From NCBI GenBank assembly GCA_030248135.1, contig JASANC010003603.1, positions 1 to 64,000 of the forward strand: a stretch of 64,000 nt of DNA, in the 5' to 3' direction. Below, piece by piece: positions 11,406 through 23,575 of this stretch. Source of the stretch: Theristus sp. LFF4_11 (taxonomy: Eukaryota; Nematoda; Chromadorea; Monhysterida; Xyalidae). Positions within the stretch are counted from its first letter, which is position 1. Every line of letters starts with the position of its first letter. The notes below the pieces were generated by a model. That model had not been told where the DNA came from and made no database searches. It was given only the letters and a program-made list of their open reading frames with translations. The position numbers and the translations under genes were made by a program.

Positions 11406-12420
11406 ATGTTGCAGAAATTTTCCAAAATGAATTCTCACTGCGTTCTGGTAATATTCAGCATCATACTGCTGGACGCCGCGTTCAGTCAAATCGTCACTGA
11501 CAGACATGGAAACCAGTACCGCAAGGTAAACGCAAAGCAAGGTTTTAATGGTTTATGCTTTTCCTTGGCCGCTTGGCTGTCGAAGGTAAAATGCATAAAA
11601 ACTCTTAACGCAAAAAAAAACTTTCTGACGATTTTCCGCAAACTGATTGTTCATATTTTTTAGTTGGCTCCAAATGAACGTCTGAAGGTCTGCTGTCGGG
11701 GCCCGCTCGGCGCAGGCATGCCGGGCAGCTGCGCCCGTCTGTGCAACTACAACAATCTGAACTTTCCTCAGGTTTGTTTCTCAGATTGCGATCCGAGATT
11801 TTAATGATTTTGGGACTGGGAGCACGCATTTAGTAAACCGTATGGGATGGGCGTACCAGCAGCCGTTTACTTTTGTCAAATCATTGCTATCATTGATTTT
11901 TTTGACGAATCATTCCTTCTCAGTGATTCGAATTGAGTTTTGAAACAAAAAATGACAATGAATATAGAAAAACCGAATTTAGTCACTGAATCTCCAAACA
12001 CACGAAGCCGGATTCATTGACGAGTCCAATTTCCTGAACCTCTTTTACCTGGGACGTGATGTTTACTTTTAAAAGAACTCGCACAACATTGCGCCAAAAA
12101 AAGCGTATCGATTGCAGCTGAACGCCGCATTCAGCGGCCGCCAGTGCCAGTCGCACCACTGGATCGGCATGTTCACGTGCGTCACACGACGCAAGAATCA
12201 CATCGGCTGCTGTCGGTCGCGCGGCGTGCCTCAGCTGTGCTATCCGTTCTGCGACTCGTCGCGCATGTACAACATCGGCGATCCGAACAAATATCTGTCG
12301 TGCGCTGTTTGGCACATGGACAAGATCGTCTCGTGCGCGCACGACTACGACCGGACACATCCGGCCTATGCGCGCGTCTACGGGGGCAGCCGACGGGTGC
12401 ACCCGTTCGGAATGGCCTGA
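11406..12420 (+). CDS. Secreted DB-module protein 2
   Basis: Three exons, all phase 0: 11406-11525, 11664-11771, 12118-12420 (176 aa). The first exon gives a signal peptide (HCVLVIFSIILLDAAFS) and the DRHGNQYRK stretch shared with its neighbours. An in-frame ATG at 11427 is an equally good start. The DB module shows VCCRGP, CARLCNYNN, CQSHHW, CVTRRKNH, GCC, LCYPFC and SCAVWHMDKIVSCAHDY. It is the closest paralogue of DB1, lacks the DB1 third intron and has the same total length. The acceptors are TTTTTAG and CGATTGCAG. It is probably an extracellular structural or surface protein, which is an inference from the family. Confidence 0.87.
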
Positions 12421-14661
12421 GGCGCAATAATGTGACTGGTGTTGGATGTGGATGTTGATTTCACTGGCAACGTGTGTGCGCATTGAAACGCAATGTTCCA
12501 AACATTTTACCAAACAAAAACACGAAATGCGCCATCATTTTTTGACAAAAGTATTTGGAAATATGGTTTTCCTGTGTGGCTGCTGAAGTGGCTGTTTTTG
12601 GCTACTAAAGTGACTAATAAACGGGCTAGTGGCTGTACCACGCTGAAAACGCCAAAATCAATGCCTAAATTCATTTCATCGCAAAATTTCAAAATTTGCG
12701 CCAAAAGTTTAAAAACTGCAGGAAAAGCCAATGAACTTTCTGCAATTTTTTGAAATCTTGGAATGATTGATTTTGGCATGGAGTAAATGGAGACATGGAA
12801 TTTGACATGAATTTAGGCTTTTTTTGCGTGACTACACAGTTGCTAAATCCACTAAAAACATTATCACAAGATAATAATGTTTTCGCAGCCACTGTCATGT
12901 TGGCCAAATTCGCAACCACGTTTTCTCAGTGTCTTTTTCGCTTTATAGGTTCACCATGTTCAAGTCAGAACCATTATTTCAGTTCTGATTGCTTTTACGT
13001 TGATTTGATTTCAGTGCCGGAGAAGGACAACCATTCCTTGCATCTGGAACAAATGGTCTTCTTTACTTTTCGTGTTTTATTCTAGCGTCTACAAAGTTTG
13101 ATGCTTTTTGTTTACAAAAACAAAAAAATTCACCAGATTGTTGAGTATAGTTCTTGGTTTGCCGACAGTTTGTTCGTTGTTTTGGCTTACTAAAGAACTT
13201 GATGAACTCCATTGTAGACTCACTTTCTTCAGCGTAGGTTTTCGTCGTTCTGTTCGAGCGCGATTTTGTGGAACTCAATTTTTTTGTGTTTCTGATATGT
13301 ATCGCGTGATTTTTTGTCGAAACTTTACATATGTGTCACAATGTTTGAGCATTATTGAAAAGGGAATTTATGCACCATGAACGTGGGCAGCCATTTGCAG
13401 TTTTCTTTTCCCGTGCGTGCAAAAAACATCCTGCACTTCCCGTTTTCTCACTGTTTCAGTGAATTCTCTGCCCTGTGTGGGCGGCGTGCCTGTATGTGTG
13501 TGTGCCCCCTGACCTAATCAATCTGTCAAAACTTTGTTTTTCGTTCATAAGGCGGAACAAGTAAAAACGTTTGAGCTCACGGAGTACAGTACCTGCCGGG
13601 TATTTTGTCTCGACACGCTCCTATTGAAACCGTCCCTCCGATAGTCAAGATTTCAGAAACGATATTTCGATAAAAATACATTCCTTTTTGTTTTTCAGTC
13701 GATCCAGTCATTTTGACGGCATTGACAAGGTTGGGTTGTGAAGATCGTGTCGAGACCAACCGCAGTTGTTACCGTAGTCAGCAGACCAGCGTTTTGGCGA
13801 TTCTCTGTAATTGAACGCTGCGCATTGAAGGTTTATACCGATGATGCGCAAAGAAAAATAGCGGAAGACAGGGAAAAAAATGCGAATTTAGAAAACCCGC
13901 CACGCTAAAATGGAAATCAGCAAACGTTTCATGGATTTTTTTGACATCGAGCAACTATTGGTAAGAAAATAACCACTGATCCTTAAGCGGACCCTTTAAA
14001 ATAAATAAATTTCACAACTGTGCCGCGCATGTACATGGCCTGACCGATCACGTGTAATACAAAATTAGATCGCACAATATGACATAAATAACCAATTCTA
14101 ACGGTGAAAAAAGCAATCCACTGAAAAAATTAACTAATTTAGAATTGAGCATGACACAAAATCAAAAAAATGCAATTGAAATCTCAAAACACTTTGCGGA
14201 AGCAAGACTCAAACGTCAAGGTTACACAAACACGAGAAATTACAGACTTGAGAAACAGGGAAAAAATTTCAAACTGCAACTTCCCGTTGGTTTAGTTTGA
14301 AAAATTTTGATTTGAAAGCTCAATGTCATCAATTATTTGTTTATTTAAATTATTTTATCTGAAAGACACAGTGAACTAAGTTTTTAGGACTAGATATCTT
14401 GAGATGTTTTGGATTTTAAAAAACAAAAAAAAGTATATTTTGTCTGGGTATCCAGCAAGATGGAGCATTTACGGTAGCTATTTTCGCAGACGTTTTGCAG
14501 GCAAAAAGTTTTGTTTTTGTTTGTTACTGGTAAAAAATCTCAAGATACGTACTTGCATGTATGGCAGATATTTAGACAGCGTTAAAAAAAATTTGCACAG
14601 AACGTGGATGTTACTGGTTGTTATTTAACCAGTATTATTTGAGAATTTGAACTAGAAAATA
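12421..14661. other. Intergenic between DB genes 2 and 3
   Basis: AT-rich sequence with no supported exon. Open frames on both strands are short and lack motifs or splice context. AATAAA occurs near 12614. A stretch around 13590-13760 has a GTCTCGACACG ... GTGTCGAGACCAAC inverted pair that may mark a small palindromic element. Confidence 0.45.
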
Positions 14662-16275
14662 ATGTGGAGATCTTCTAAAATTTCGCTCGCTTCTACGGTT
14701 TTGTTTGTTGGCGCGTTCGTGGTTGGTCAAAGATCAAACCAAGGTATTAAGACAGTCCGCGGTAAAGACGGGCATCTGTACAGACAGGTAAGTAGGTGGA
14801 AAAGTCGAACTCTAAATTATAGGCAATCAGCTGATTGGTTGGTGATCACGATGCGTGCTTTCTGTGCGGAACAGACTCCGCCCTCATAGCGCAATACCTG
14901 AACAGAAAGCATACATCACGTGATCATCAACCAATCAGCTGGTTGCCTATAATTTATGCACAAAATCCGTGCACGTACTATACATGTGTATGTAAGTTTT
15001 ATTAAGCCAAAAACCGTTTTTTTCTTCTGAAAACAATGCAGATGCAGCCGTTTTTGTTTCTAAAAATGGAGATGAATCTCTGAACCGATAAGTGCACGGG
15101 TTTGTGCGTCTGCATCAATGCGTGCCCTAACATGTGCATCCAATGTGCATTATTTTTCTGCGTGAACACTTTTTTTTTAAATTTCTTGTACAGCTTGAAC
15201 CAGACGAGCGTCTGAAAGTCTGCTGCGAAGGGCCGCTGGGCGCAGGGATGGCAACCGCGTGCGCCAAACTCTGTCGCTATGATAAGATGAACTTTCGAAC
15301 GGTAAAAATAGAACAGTGAAAACCGTACATTTTTCATGTGACAACAAAAACTGGATAAAACGAAGAAATCTGATGATCACTGCACGTTAATCAAACATGC
15401 AAGAAAAAAACTCCATCCTGCGTTGCATATCCTGCGCTGCAAACTCTTTAAAAATGACCAAAAACGTGCGGTGACCCTACACCCTACATCCTACACCCTA
15501 TGTACATCCTACACCCTACACCCTACACCCCACACCCTACACCCTACACCCTACACTCTACTCTACACTCTACACCCTACACTCTACACCCTACACCCTA
15601 CACTCTACACCCTACACCCACACCCTACACCCTACACCCTACACCCTACACCCTACACCCTACACCCTACACTCTACACCCAACACCCTACACCCTACAC
15701 CATACACCCTACACCCTACACCCTACACCCTACACCCTACACCCTACACTCTACACCCAACACCCTACACCCCACACCCTACATCCTACACCCTACACTC
15801 TACACCCAACACCCTACACCCTACACCCTACACCCAACACCCTACACCCTACACCCCACACCCCACACCCACACCCCACACCCCACACCATACACCCAAG
15901 TGCCATGTTTTCCAGTTAAGCGCCGCGTTCCGCCGCAAGGTCTGCCTGCCGGAGCACTTCATCGGCATCTTCCAGTGCGTCTCACGCGGCAAACAGCACA
16001 CGCGCTGCTGCGAACGACGCCGCGTGCCGCCACTCTGTCGGCCGTTCTGCGACGGCGCCAGTGAGGCGGGCGACTTTCGTCGTCCGTACGCGCGCTATCT
16101 GCCGTGCGCGACGACGCACATGGACAAGATGGTCGGCTGTGCGAAGGAGTACGACTTGACGCACCCGGCCTATGTGAAGGTGCAGCATGCTGACGTCACT
16201 CGGACGGACACGGCACAACAGCGGACGACCGGCTCGCCACGCCCTCATGGGGTGCGCCGGTTTTGGGGCTCATAG
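14662..16275 (+). CDS. Secreted DB-module protein 3
   Basis: Three exons, all phase 0: 14662-14787, 15194-15301, 15916-16275 (197 aa). The signal peptide is followed by GKDGHLYRQ, matching the exon 1 end of its neighbours. The DB module reads VCCEGP, CAKLCRYDKMNF, VCLPEHF, CVSRGKQH, RCC, LCRPFC and PCATTHMDKMVGCAKEY. An extra GASEAGD insertion lies between the FC and PC positions, and the tail is about 20 residues longer than in DB1 and DB2, so this is the most diverged member. Intron 1 carries a MITE and intron 2 a 7-bp repeat array. Confidence 0.86.
14804..14957. mobile_element. MITE (GTCGAACTCTAAATTA family) in DB3 intron 1
   Basis: The left arm GTCGAACTCTAAATTATAGG, with CAATCAGCTGATTGG, is mirrored by CCAATCAGCTGG and CCTATAATTTAT on the right. 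It starts 16 bases after the exon 1 donor site. Confidence 0.75.
15473..15898 (+). repeat. CACCCTA 7-bp tandem array in DB3 intron 2
   Basis: About 60 imperfect copies of CACCCTA, with CACTCTA, CACCCAA and CACCCCA variants, fill the intron almost to the exon 3 acceptor. All three plus-strand frames read through as Tyr/Thr/Leu/His/Pro repeats, so the long frames here are artefacts. The complement, TAGGGTG, resembles a telomeric unit but is not the TTAGGC seen elsewhere in this window. Confidence 0.92.
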
Positions 16276-18001
16276 GGATTTGTATAATAGGATATAACGA
16301 ACAAAGACCCGATATTTGGCGTATTGTCGGAAAGTCTTGCGTAAAAGACCTCCCCCAAGACCTCACCAGACGGGAGCCCAAATTTTCGGTTTCATGAAAA
16401 TCCTAACCCCCCTTTTATTTCTCGAAATCTTACTAATGTTATGTACGTATGGCTTCCTTACAAGATCGATTTTTTACTATTATCTTTTCGTGCGAAGTAT
16501 CTAGATAATTTTGAATGATGTGCGGAAAAGCCGCGCAGCTGAAAAGATGTTTCGCGCGAACATAGTTTGAATCCGAAATAAATAAACTTATTTTGTGAGA
16601 AAAGATTCTGATTAGTTTTCCCAACTTCTTGCACAAATCTACCGTCAGATTACGTTAAGTTCCGCTTATTTCAAATTGCCACTCAGCCATGAAACATTTT
16701 CTCTATCTGTGCGTGCAAACGCATATTGGGTCACGTTTTATAAAAAGATAATAATATTGCGTCGGACTTCACTTCATTCGGATTTTTACTGAAAAACGAC
16801 GGACTCAAAAAATCCGTTCCTCATCTTGTTTTAAAAGTCTACCTCCTTTCGCTTATGGGGGCATCACACAAAAGTCCACTTTTTCAAACTTTTTTGTTTT
16901 TAAAAAATTTATAAGGGCCATATGCAAGACTTTACGGCATTGTTGTCATCATCTGTTATTGAAATTGATTTCTTTCATGGTCATTTACGCGTTCAAATCA
17001 TACGCTCAGGGCTCTTTTAATATTTTTGTCGCTTAATTTTTAGGTCTTATTTACTGGTGTATTAAAAGCTATTTACTTGTGATTGAGCAGAACCAATAAA
17101 TCTACAAATGGACAGTTGTTGCAAATGAAATACTAGTAGTTATTCGAAAAATAATATTTTTCAAAAAAAACCAACTGACGTCAAGGCAAAACGAATCCTC
17201 GCAGATCAAGCAGGGAAAAACATGACGAAAGGCCAGTGAGCAAACACGAGCCATAACGGGCTTGTATTACATTGGAACGAGTGGCTGTTGACTTCAAAAT
17301 AAGCTGGAACTCCTAAAAATAAACAGCAGAACATGTCGGTTGTTGTTGTTATTTTTTAGCCTTATAAGTATCAATAATCCAAATTTCCCCTTTTATTTTG
17401 TTTATTCGCCTACTCCTCAGCTTCAAACTATATTACAAGCGGATTGATCAGATTTGACGTGAATGAAAATTATTTTTTGTAGACTCAGTCCGCTGACGTC
17501 GCATGCGTGTGGGACTCAGTTTTCCGCATGAGTTCTCCTTCCCTCAGTTCTCCTTTCCTCAGTTATCAGCCACCCTGCGTGGCCATGGCCATTCGCAGAC
17601 ATACAGTATAGCCGAATAAATAAGGCAGTCCTTGTATTCTCCATCAAGGCGGGATCAGTCGCAGACTAAGAGTTGTCTTTCTCAAGAATGCCAAGAAAAT
17701 TAGCAATTGTGTGTGCAAGGGAGAAAGAATGAACAGAATAGCACGAAGAAGCAATTAGTTTGAAAAAAACACGTCAAATTTGACACACAATTGCTTTTCT
17801 GAACGTCATTTTCTTTCATTCAAACTTCGCGCGCACCCTGAAAAAAGCTGCCATGTTTAATCGGCCACACAACTAAAATGATTCAATTGAAATAACCTGT
17901 TTTTTGCAGTATTATTCTATTATTTTATTGAAATTGACAAATTTTACACCAAATAAGACAGATCAGATATAAATGATCAGACAAATGACAGACAGGATGT
18001 A
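16276..18001. other. Intergenic after the DB cluster, repeat-derived
   Basis: Bases 16318-16953 have diverged ends similar to the CTTTACGG element at 55386-55647 (GGAAAGTCTTGCGTAAAAGA on the left, GCAAGACTTTACGGC on the right). Within this, 16520-16745 resembles 36980-37230. A GGCCGAATAAA-family MITE lies at 17604-17873. No gene was found. Confidence 0.5.
17604..17873. mobile_element. MITE, GGCCGAATAAA family (copy before the nested stack)
   Basis: It starts CAGTATAGCCGAATAAATAA after a TA and ends CATGTTTAATCGGCCAC. The interior contains GCGGGATCAGTCGCAGACTA, the inverse of the 10541-10806 copy. Confidence 0.7.
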
Positions 18002-18509
18002 TTGTGTACTAGTGTTGGGTCGGTTACCGACCGAAACCGAAAACCGAACTGACCAAAGCGTTTTTTCGTCATTTTTTACCGACCGAAAGCAAAAAATGTT
18101 TCGGTTACCGAAACCGAACGAAACCGAAAAATTAAAAAATCCGAAAAACCGAACCGAACCGAACCGACCGATTTTTTCTTCGGTTATGAGATGTGAATGT
18201 AGTTGAAGCGAAATCTAATTTTCGACAAACTTTATTCGTTTTTTGTGCTTGAACCCACCAAGCAACAAACTCCAACGTTGTGATGCGACGCTGTGCTACT
18301 GTGAAAGGCATTATGCACAACTCAATCAAAATACAGTCGAACTCAATAAAATGTGGAATCAGCTGATTGGTCGGCCGAGGGGAGGCTGCTCACACTCCGC
18401 ACCCTTCTTTTTTCGTGGATCTGGATTCTATTGAAACATGTTTCTTTTGAATGAGTGTGAATTTCCAGCACCCTTTTCATGCTAAAAATAAACTCAAAGG
18501 GTTGGAGAA

Positions 18510-18944
18510 CTGCGAAATTCAGATTTTTTTATTCAACAGATGAAAATGCATTTTTTATTGACGACGACGACGACGACGTCGTCGCTTAATTTTTGCGTGT
18601 GAACTGAAAGACAAAAGCCTGAAATGAGTGCGCTGTGTAGCCAGCTGAAGGGGAGCTGACCGATCGACATGCGTCCGCAATTAAAAAAAAGCGTTCCGAC
18701 TTCGCGGACGACGACGACACGACGACGACTTTGCTTTCATCTTTCATTTTCACCGTTTTCAAGTTGTTTTTGGTAAGCTGCTGTGTTCATTTACTTGGTG
18801 CACGCAGCAAACCATGCACAGCGCACTCCTTTCAGGCGTTTGTCTTTCAGTTCACACGCAAAAATTAAGCGACGTCGTCGTCGTCGTCATCAAACAAAAA
18901 ATACATTTGAGAGCTGTGGATTTAAAAAAATCTGAATTTTGCAG
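18510..18944. mobile_element. Small palindromic MITE with GAC/GTC trinucleotide arms
   Basis: The left end CTGCGAAATTCAGATTTTTT is mirrored by AAAAAATCTGAATTTTGCAG. Inner arms hold (GAC)n/(GTC)n tracts next to GCTTAATTTTTGCGTGTGAA, which is inverted at about 18850-18872. Confidence 0.75.
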
Positions 18945-19254
18945 TCTCTAAAGGTCCGTTTAGCCGTCCGTATTTGCATCCGGCACGGCACGTCACGTCA
19001 CGTCAAACCTCGTTTATGCTGCAAAAAAGAGCAATCCGGCACGTCACGGCACGTCACGTCTTGTTTTAGAACTCGCGCTCGTTTATGTCCCTGTACGGCG
19101 ACGTACGTCGACGTTCAGACAGATACGGACGCATAAACGATGACGTGACGTGCCGTGACGTGCCGGATGGTTTTAGAACACGCGCTCGTTTATGCTCCTG
19201 TACGGCGACGTGCGTCGACGTTCAGACAGATACGGACGCATAAACGATGCGCTG

Positions 19255-19770
19255 ATCACGGATTTTGGGTTAGTTTTCTTACGTGAGCAACTCTAGATGC
19301 TGAATCGTGACGATTTCGGGCGAATCGGCCATGGAAATTGGCGAAATCGGTCCAGAAACGAAAAACAAGAAAAGGATGTTTTCCAGGGTAATTCAATGCG
19401 CTGATCACGGATTTTGGGTTAGTTTTCTTACGTGAGCAACTCTAGATGCTGAATCGCGACGATTTCGGGCGAATCGGCCGTGGAAATTGGCGAAATCGGT
19501 CCATAGACGAAAAACAAGAAAGGGGTGTTTTCCAGGGTAATTCAATGCGCTGATCACGGATTTTGAGTTAGTTTTTTTATGTGAGCAATTCGGCCGATTC
19601 GCCCAAAATCGTCACGAGTCAGTACCTAGAATTGCTCACGCAAGAAAACTGACCCAAAAGACGTGATTGGCGCAATGAATTACCATGGAAAACACCGTTT
19701 TCTTGTTTTTCATTTCTTGACCGTTTTCGCCGATTTCCACGGCCGATTCGCCCGAAATCGTCACGATTCG
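19255..19770. repeat. Short array of the 150-bp satellite
   Basis: About 3.5 units carrying CGTGACGATTTCGGGCGAAT (partly in the opposite orientation), GAAAACACC and TGCGCTGATCACGGATTTTG. The same unit forms the 38340-39450 array. It abuts a copy of the 37231-38270 element here too. Confidence 0.8.
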
Positions 19771-20753
19771 GGCCTTGTGTTAGCAGTGAAAGACTTGGCT
19801 CGACAACGCTTTTCAAGTCTCTAATGTGGTACACACGGATACAAGTACATAAGAGTCATATTTTTGCGCCGCGTTTGTTTGTTTTTTTCTGAAGCACGCC
19901 CCCACCGATTCCGGAAACCCGAAGGTACCAAACTCCGGTGGGATTGGGGAATGGACGGCTCACCATCCCGTGGAACCAATACCCTCTCCACGTGATGGGG
20001 ACAGCCTCTAAGCCCCGCTCTGTCTTGGGGGGGCACCAGTATCTTAGCCCGATTTCGGTTTCGGTGGCCTGCGGTCGCTATATCCCCGGAGGGCAGCGAA
20101 TCCGAAACTTTCGTTTTCGTTTTCGTTTTGCTGAAAAGCGTAAAACTTTGAAGTTATTTTATAATTGTCCTCTTCGATTTAATCTAAAATCACGCCATGT
20201 GCGAAATTCTGTAAATTCTGTGCAAAAACAGAAAAATCAGAGATTGCAAAACATTGTTGCATGTAGCTTTTTCGTTGTTGTTAACGTACGCACCGCTGTG
20301 TACACACCAGCACCAGTGACAAAAAGGAGTTGTCTTCCATTGATTTTCACCTTTTTTACCGGTGTCAACTTCAACTAGTGTGGCAGGATAAACCGTCTGT
20401 CCCGTGAGTCATTGCATTTGCCACAGGAGACCTTGCGTTCCGCAATGCTTCTGCGATACAATTTGTCCTGGACAAACCAGTGTCAGCGAGCTAAAGTCTG
20501 ATTGTTATTTTAGTAGTTTTAGTGGTCGCTAAATGCCCGAAATCCGCAAATGTGAAAGTTTATTTGTCTACAATACAAAGTACGAGGGTTGCCATGTGCA
20601 ACCGAAATCATAAATAAACGGCGTAAAAATATGGCTCTTATGTACTTGTGTGCACCACATTAGAGACTTGAAAAGCGTTGTCGAGCCAAGTCTTTCACTG
20701 CTTACACAAGGCCATATTCCTCCTTTTATATGCGTCTCCCGCATTTTTAGATA
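19770..20753. mobile_element. Left-truncated copy of the ATGCGGGAGACGC element
   Basis: The right end reads CCTTTTATATGCGTCTCCCGCATTTTTAGATA in register with 38240-38270. The left arm begins at CCTTGTGTTAGCAGTG, so the outermost bases are missing. The interior matches 37300-38200 in inverted order. No protein-coding frame is preserved. Confidence 0.7.
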
Positions 20754-20756
20754 ATC

Positions 20757-22166
20757 CTACTTTAGCCTCGTGCCTCCTTGCCGACAGGGGTTGCCGACTT
20801 AGCTGCAGTAAACAGGAATTTTTGAACACAGTTAAATTTTGGTAATTTTCTGAAGAGGAACAATTAAGAAGTAGTGGGTAGGTGTTTGACGCGTTATTTC
20901 TCGAGTTGTGTTGAACCATATTCAATGAACTTGTAGTTGTAGACAGTTGTTCAGGAAAGTTCAACTTAGATTTGTGCAAAATTTCAAAGAAATTCAGCCA
21001 CCTGCACATGAATGACAGAGAAAAACACAAAAAAATGATTCGCTATCGCGCATGCAACTATTTTTTCCCAGTGGGTGTTCACGATACCATTACTATTATT
21101 TAAGTTGGGAGTGAAACTCGCTGCCCATGGGAGCCCATGTTGAATAGACTCTTGCCTACGTTGAACAACTGACCAACGTTTCCAAACAGAAAAGGACAGC
21201 ACGTTGATATTTTTGCTTTGTGATGCAGAGAACTGCTAAAAATGTGTGTGCTTCTTGTCACTGTACACGATGGGCATGCAAAAATCGGCACACAGTGAAA
21301 CATACGAAGGGGCAACTTATCGATTGGTGCTGACCACCGAACGATAAGGCTCGTGTTTCACACCTAGTCAACTATTATAAAAACGATCTGGCAAGTTGCT
21401 GATTCTGGCGTTTCACAGAGCGAAGCCAGGTCGCCGGCTAAACCCGGGGGTTGTGGCCGAGTCCGGCTTTGGGGTTGCCGGAGCGGGTGTAAAAGCCTGT
21501 GCGTCCCCCGTGTTTCGCTGGGTGTGTGGTTGGCACGGATGAAGCAGGCCCATAACTATTACCCATGGTAATAGGGGCTTGTGGCTGCGTCGCCACCGCC
21601 CTTTTTATTTTTTTGAACAACAAAGTTGGACTTACATGTAAATTGGTTTTTAAGGCAAATGTTATGAGCGCTGTTAGTTTGCACACTCTGTATTCTAGAT
21701 AAGTGACAGGTTTAAAACAAAAACAAACATACTATACAAGCACCGATTGTTGTTAATTGCCGCCGCTGCAAAAAATGGTGTATTTCGCACCAATTTAGCG
21801 TGTCAACTACAGGTAGCGGCTGCACGTGAGCGTTACATTACAATTGCTTTGCCAAACCAAAAAGGTTTGGTTGGGTTTTGATTAATTCAAACACACACGG
21901 GTCAATTTGCAAGTTACCAATTAAAAATATAATAGCGAAAACCGAGCCATGGCATGGTCGTTCAAACTGCAAAGCAACCTCGTCCTCGAGAGCGACTAGC
22001 ACAGCGCTCGTATAAAACGTTTCCCTTCTCAGCTATCTCCATACACTGAGTTTCGACGGGTAGGTCAAAATATGGCAAGGTTGGTCATTCCATGGCAGCG
22101 ACAAGTTGCCATAGAACGACCGGGGGGTCAAAATATGGCGGGGGTCAAAATATAGCATGACACCGG
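20757..22166. mobile_element. DNA transposon, CCGGTGTCATG family, copy 2
   Basis: It shares the interior of copy 1 (6640-7540, same orientation) and ends with CATGACACCGG at 22166. Its last 330 bases are the inverse of bases 6263-6600, which shows that intact members have long terminal inverted repeats. The left end is lost against the preceding element. Confidence 0.7.
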
Positions 22167-23439
22167 CATGATTTGTTGCACACTGCCTGCATAAAGTAAC
22201 AAATTTCTCGCGTTTTCAGGAGGCAAAAAGTTGACCCGTAACTAGAAGGAGCAAACTCATTGAGCGTTTGGTAACATCTACAACGTTTTCCTCTTTGTGC
22301 AGTTCTGCACATGGCAATGATTATCTTTCTTATTGAAAGTGTCGTAATATTGTGAAGCAACGTGCTGCGACCCACTGCCACTGGGCCCGTTGCTTGACGA
22401 TTCACTGTTCGTCACAGTGATACGTTGTGTCAGCGTACCAAGCTGCAGACCTGGCCTGTCGGGGCACCCACATCCGCAGCAAACTATTTGTGCACGCGCA
22501 CTGTTGGAAAACATAATGTGTTTTCGCCTGTTCTTCTGCTCTGCATTGAATGAACTGCTCGAAAGACTTGAGCGAAAGACGAAATTTCAAAAGACTTGAA
22601 TCTTTGGGTTGTTTCTAATTTGAGTTGCAATCTCCATTCTCCAGTCAAAATTGGTTGTTGTCGCAAATATTCAATTTCAATTGGCACCTAACTTTATTGA
22701 ATTTTGCTTGGTGACGTACGGCTTTTTAGAGCAGAATCTAAAATACAACGTCACGTCACGGCACGTCACGTCATCGTTTATGCGTCCGTATCTGTCTGAA
22801 CGTCGACGCACGTCGCCGTACAGGGGCATAAACGAGCAAAAATTCTAAAACCATCCGGCACGTCACGGCACGTCACTTCACGGCACGTCATCGTTTATGC
22901 GTCCGTATCTGTCTGAACGTCGACGCACGTCGCCGTACGGACGCATAAACGAGCAAAAATTCTAAAACCATGCGGCACATCACTTCATTTCACGTCATCG
23001 TTTATGCGTCCGTTTATGGTCTGTCTGTACCGCGACGTGCGTCAACGTCCGGACGGCTAAACGGGCCTAAACATTTTCAGTTTATTTTTAGCGTGAAAAG
23101 GGTGCTGGAAATTCACACTCATTCAAAAGAAACACGTTTCAATAGAATCCAGATCCACGAAAAAAGAAGGGTGCGGAGTGTGAGCAGCCTCCCCTCGGCC
23201 GACCAATCAGCTGATTCCACATTTTATTGAGTTCGACTGTATATCTGCACCTGCGATGCAAACACAAAAGTTTCTCAAAATTTGAATCACAGAAATTGAA
23301 ATGAAGAATTAGAACATTCAATACAACAATTCATGAAAGTAACGCGGATGGAACGTCATCCTTAAGGCTTCGCAAGTTTTTTTGCAGGGCTGAAAAATTA
23401 AGCGAAATCCAAAAACCCGTTGTTTTTCAAGAATGCCTG

Positions 23440-23575
23440 TTCGTTTAGGTGGTTTAGGTGTTTGTTTTGTGTGTTTGTTTGTGTTTTTTGTTTGCGTGTT
23501 TGTTTGTTTGTGTGTTTGTTTGTGTGTTTGTTTGAGTGTTTGTTTGTGTGTTTGTTTGTTTGTTCGTTTTTGTGT
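23440..23575 (+). repeat. (GTTT/GTGT)n microsatellite
   Basis: Alternating GTTTGTTT and GTGTGTTT units run for about 130 bases, inside the hAT-like element near its right end. Confidence 0.85.

Larger units (their letters stand above)
18953..23067. mobile_element. Nested element with ACGTCACG-rich ends
   Basis: GGTCCGTTTAGCCGTCCG on the left is inverted as CGGACGGCTAAACGGGCC on the right. Both ends continue with repeated CGGCACGTCACG and CGTTTATGCGTCCGTATCTG motifs (18980-19255 and 22750-23050). It is the next layer inside 18334-23239 and contains the satellite and the two further elements listed below. Confidence 0.7.
18334..23239. mobile_element. TA-flanked element with about 165-bp TIRs nested in the hAT-like element
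   Basis: The left end CAGTCGAACTCAATAAAATG follows TA (18332-18333), and the right end is its inverse followed by TA (23240-23241). The arms stay inverted copies for about 165 bases, including AATCAGCTGATTGG and GGGAGGCTGCTCACACTCC, and end near TTTATTTTTAGC. TA duplication suggests Tc1/mariner-type mobilisation. The first 11 bases match the small MITEs in the gene introns. Confidence 0.8.

Noticed and set aside
15473..15898. CRISPR-like or true telomere interpretation of the CACCCTA array
   Set aside because: There are no spacers, it is flanked by exons on both sides, and the organism is eukaryotic.
15423..16064. 213- and 139-codon frames of Tyr-Thr-Leu-His-Pro repeats
   Set aside because: They are generated by the CACCCTA array in a DB3 intron. 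Only 15916 onward is coding, in a different frame.
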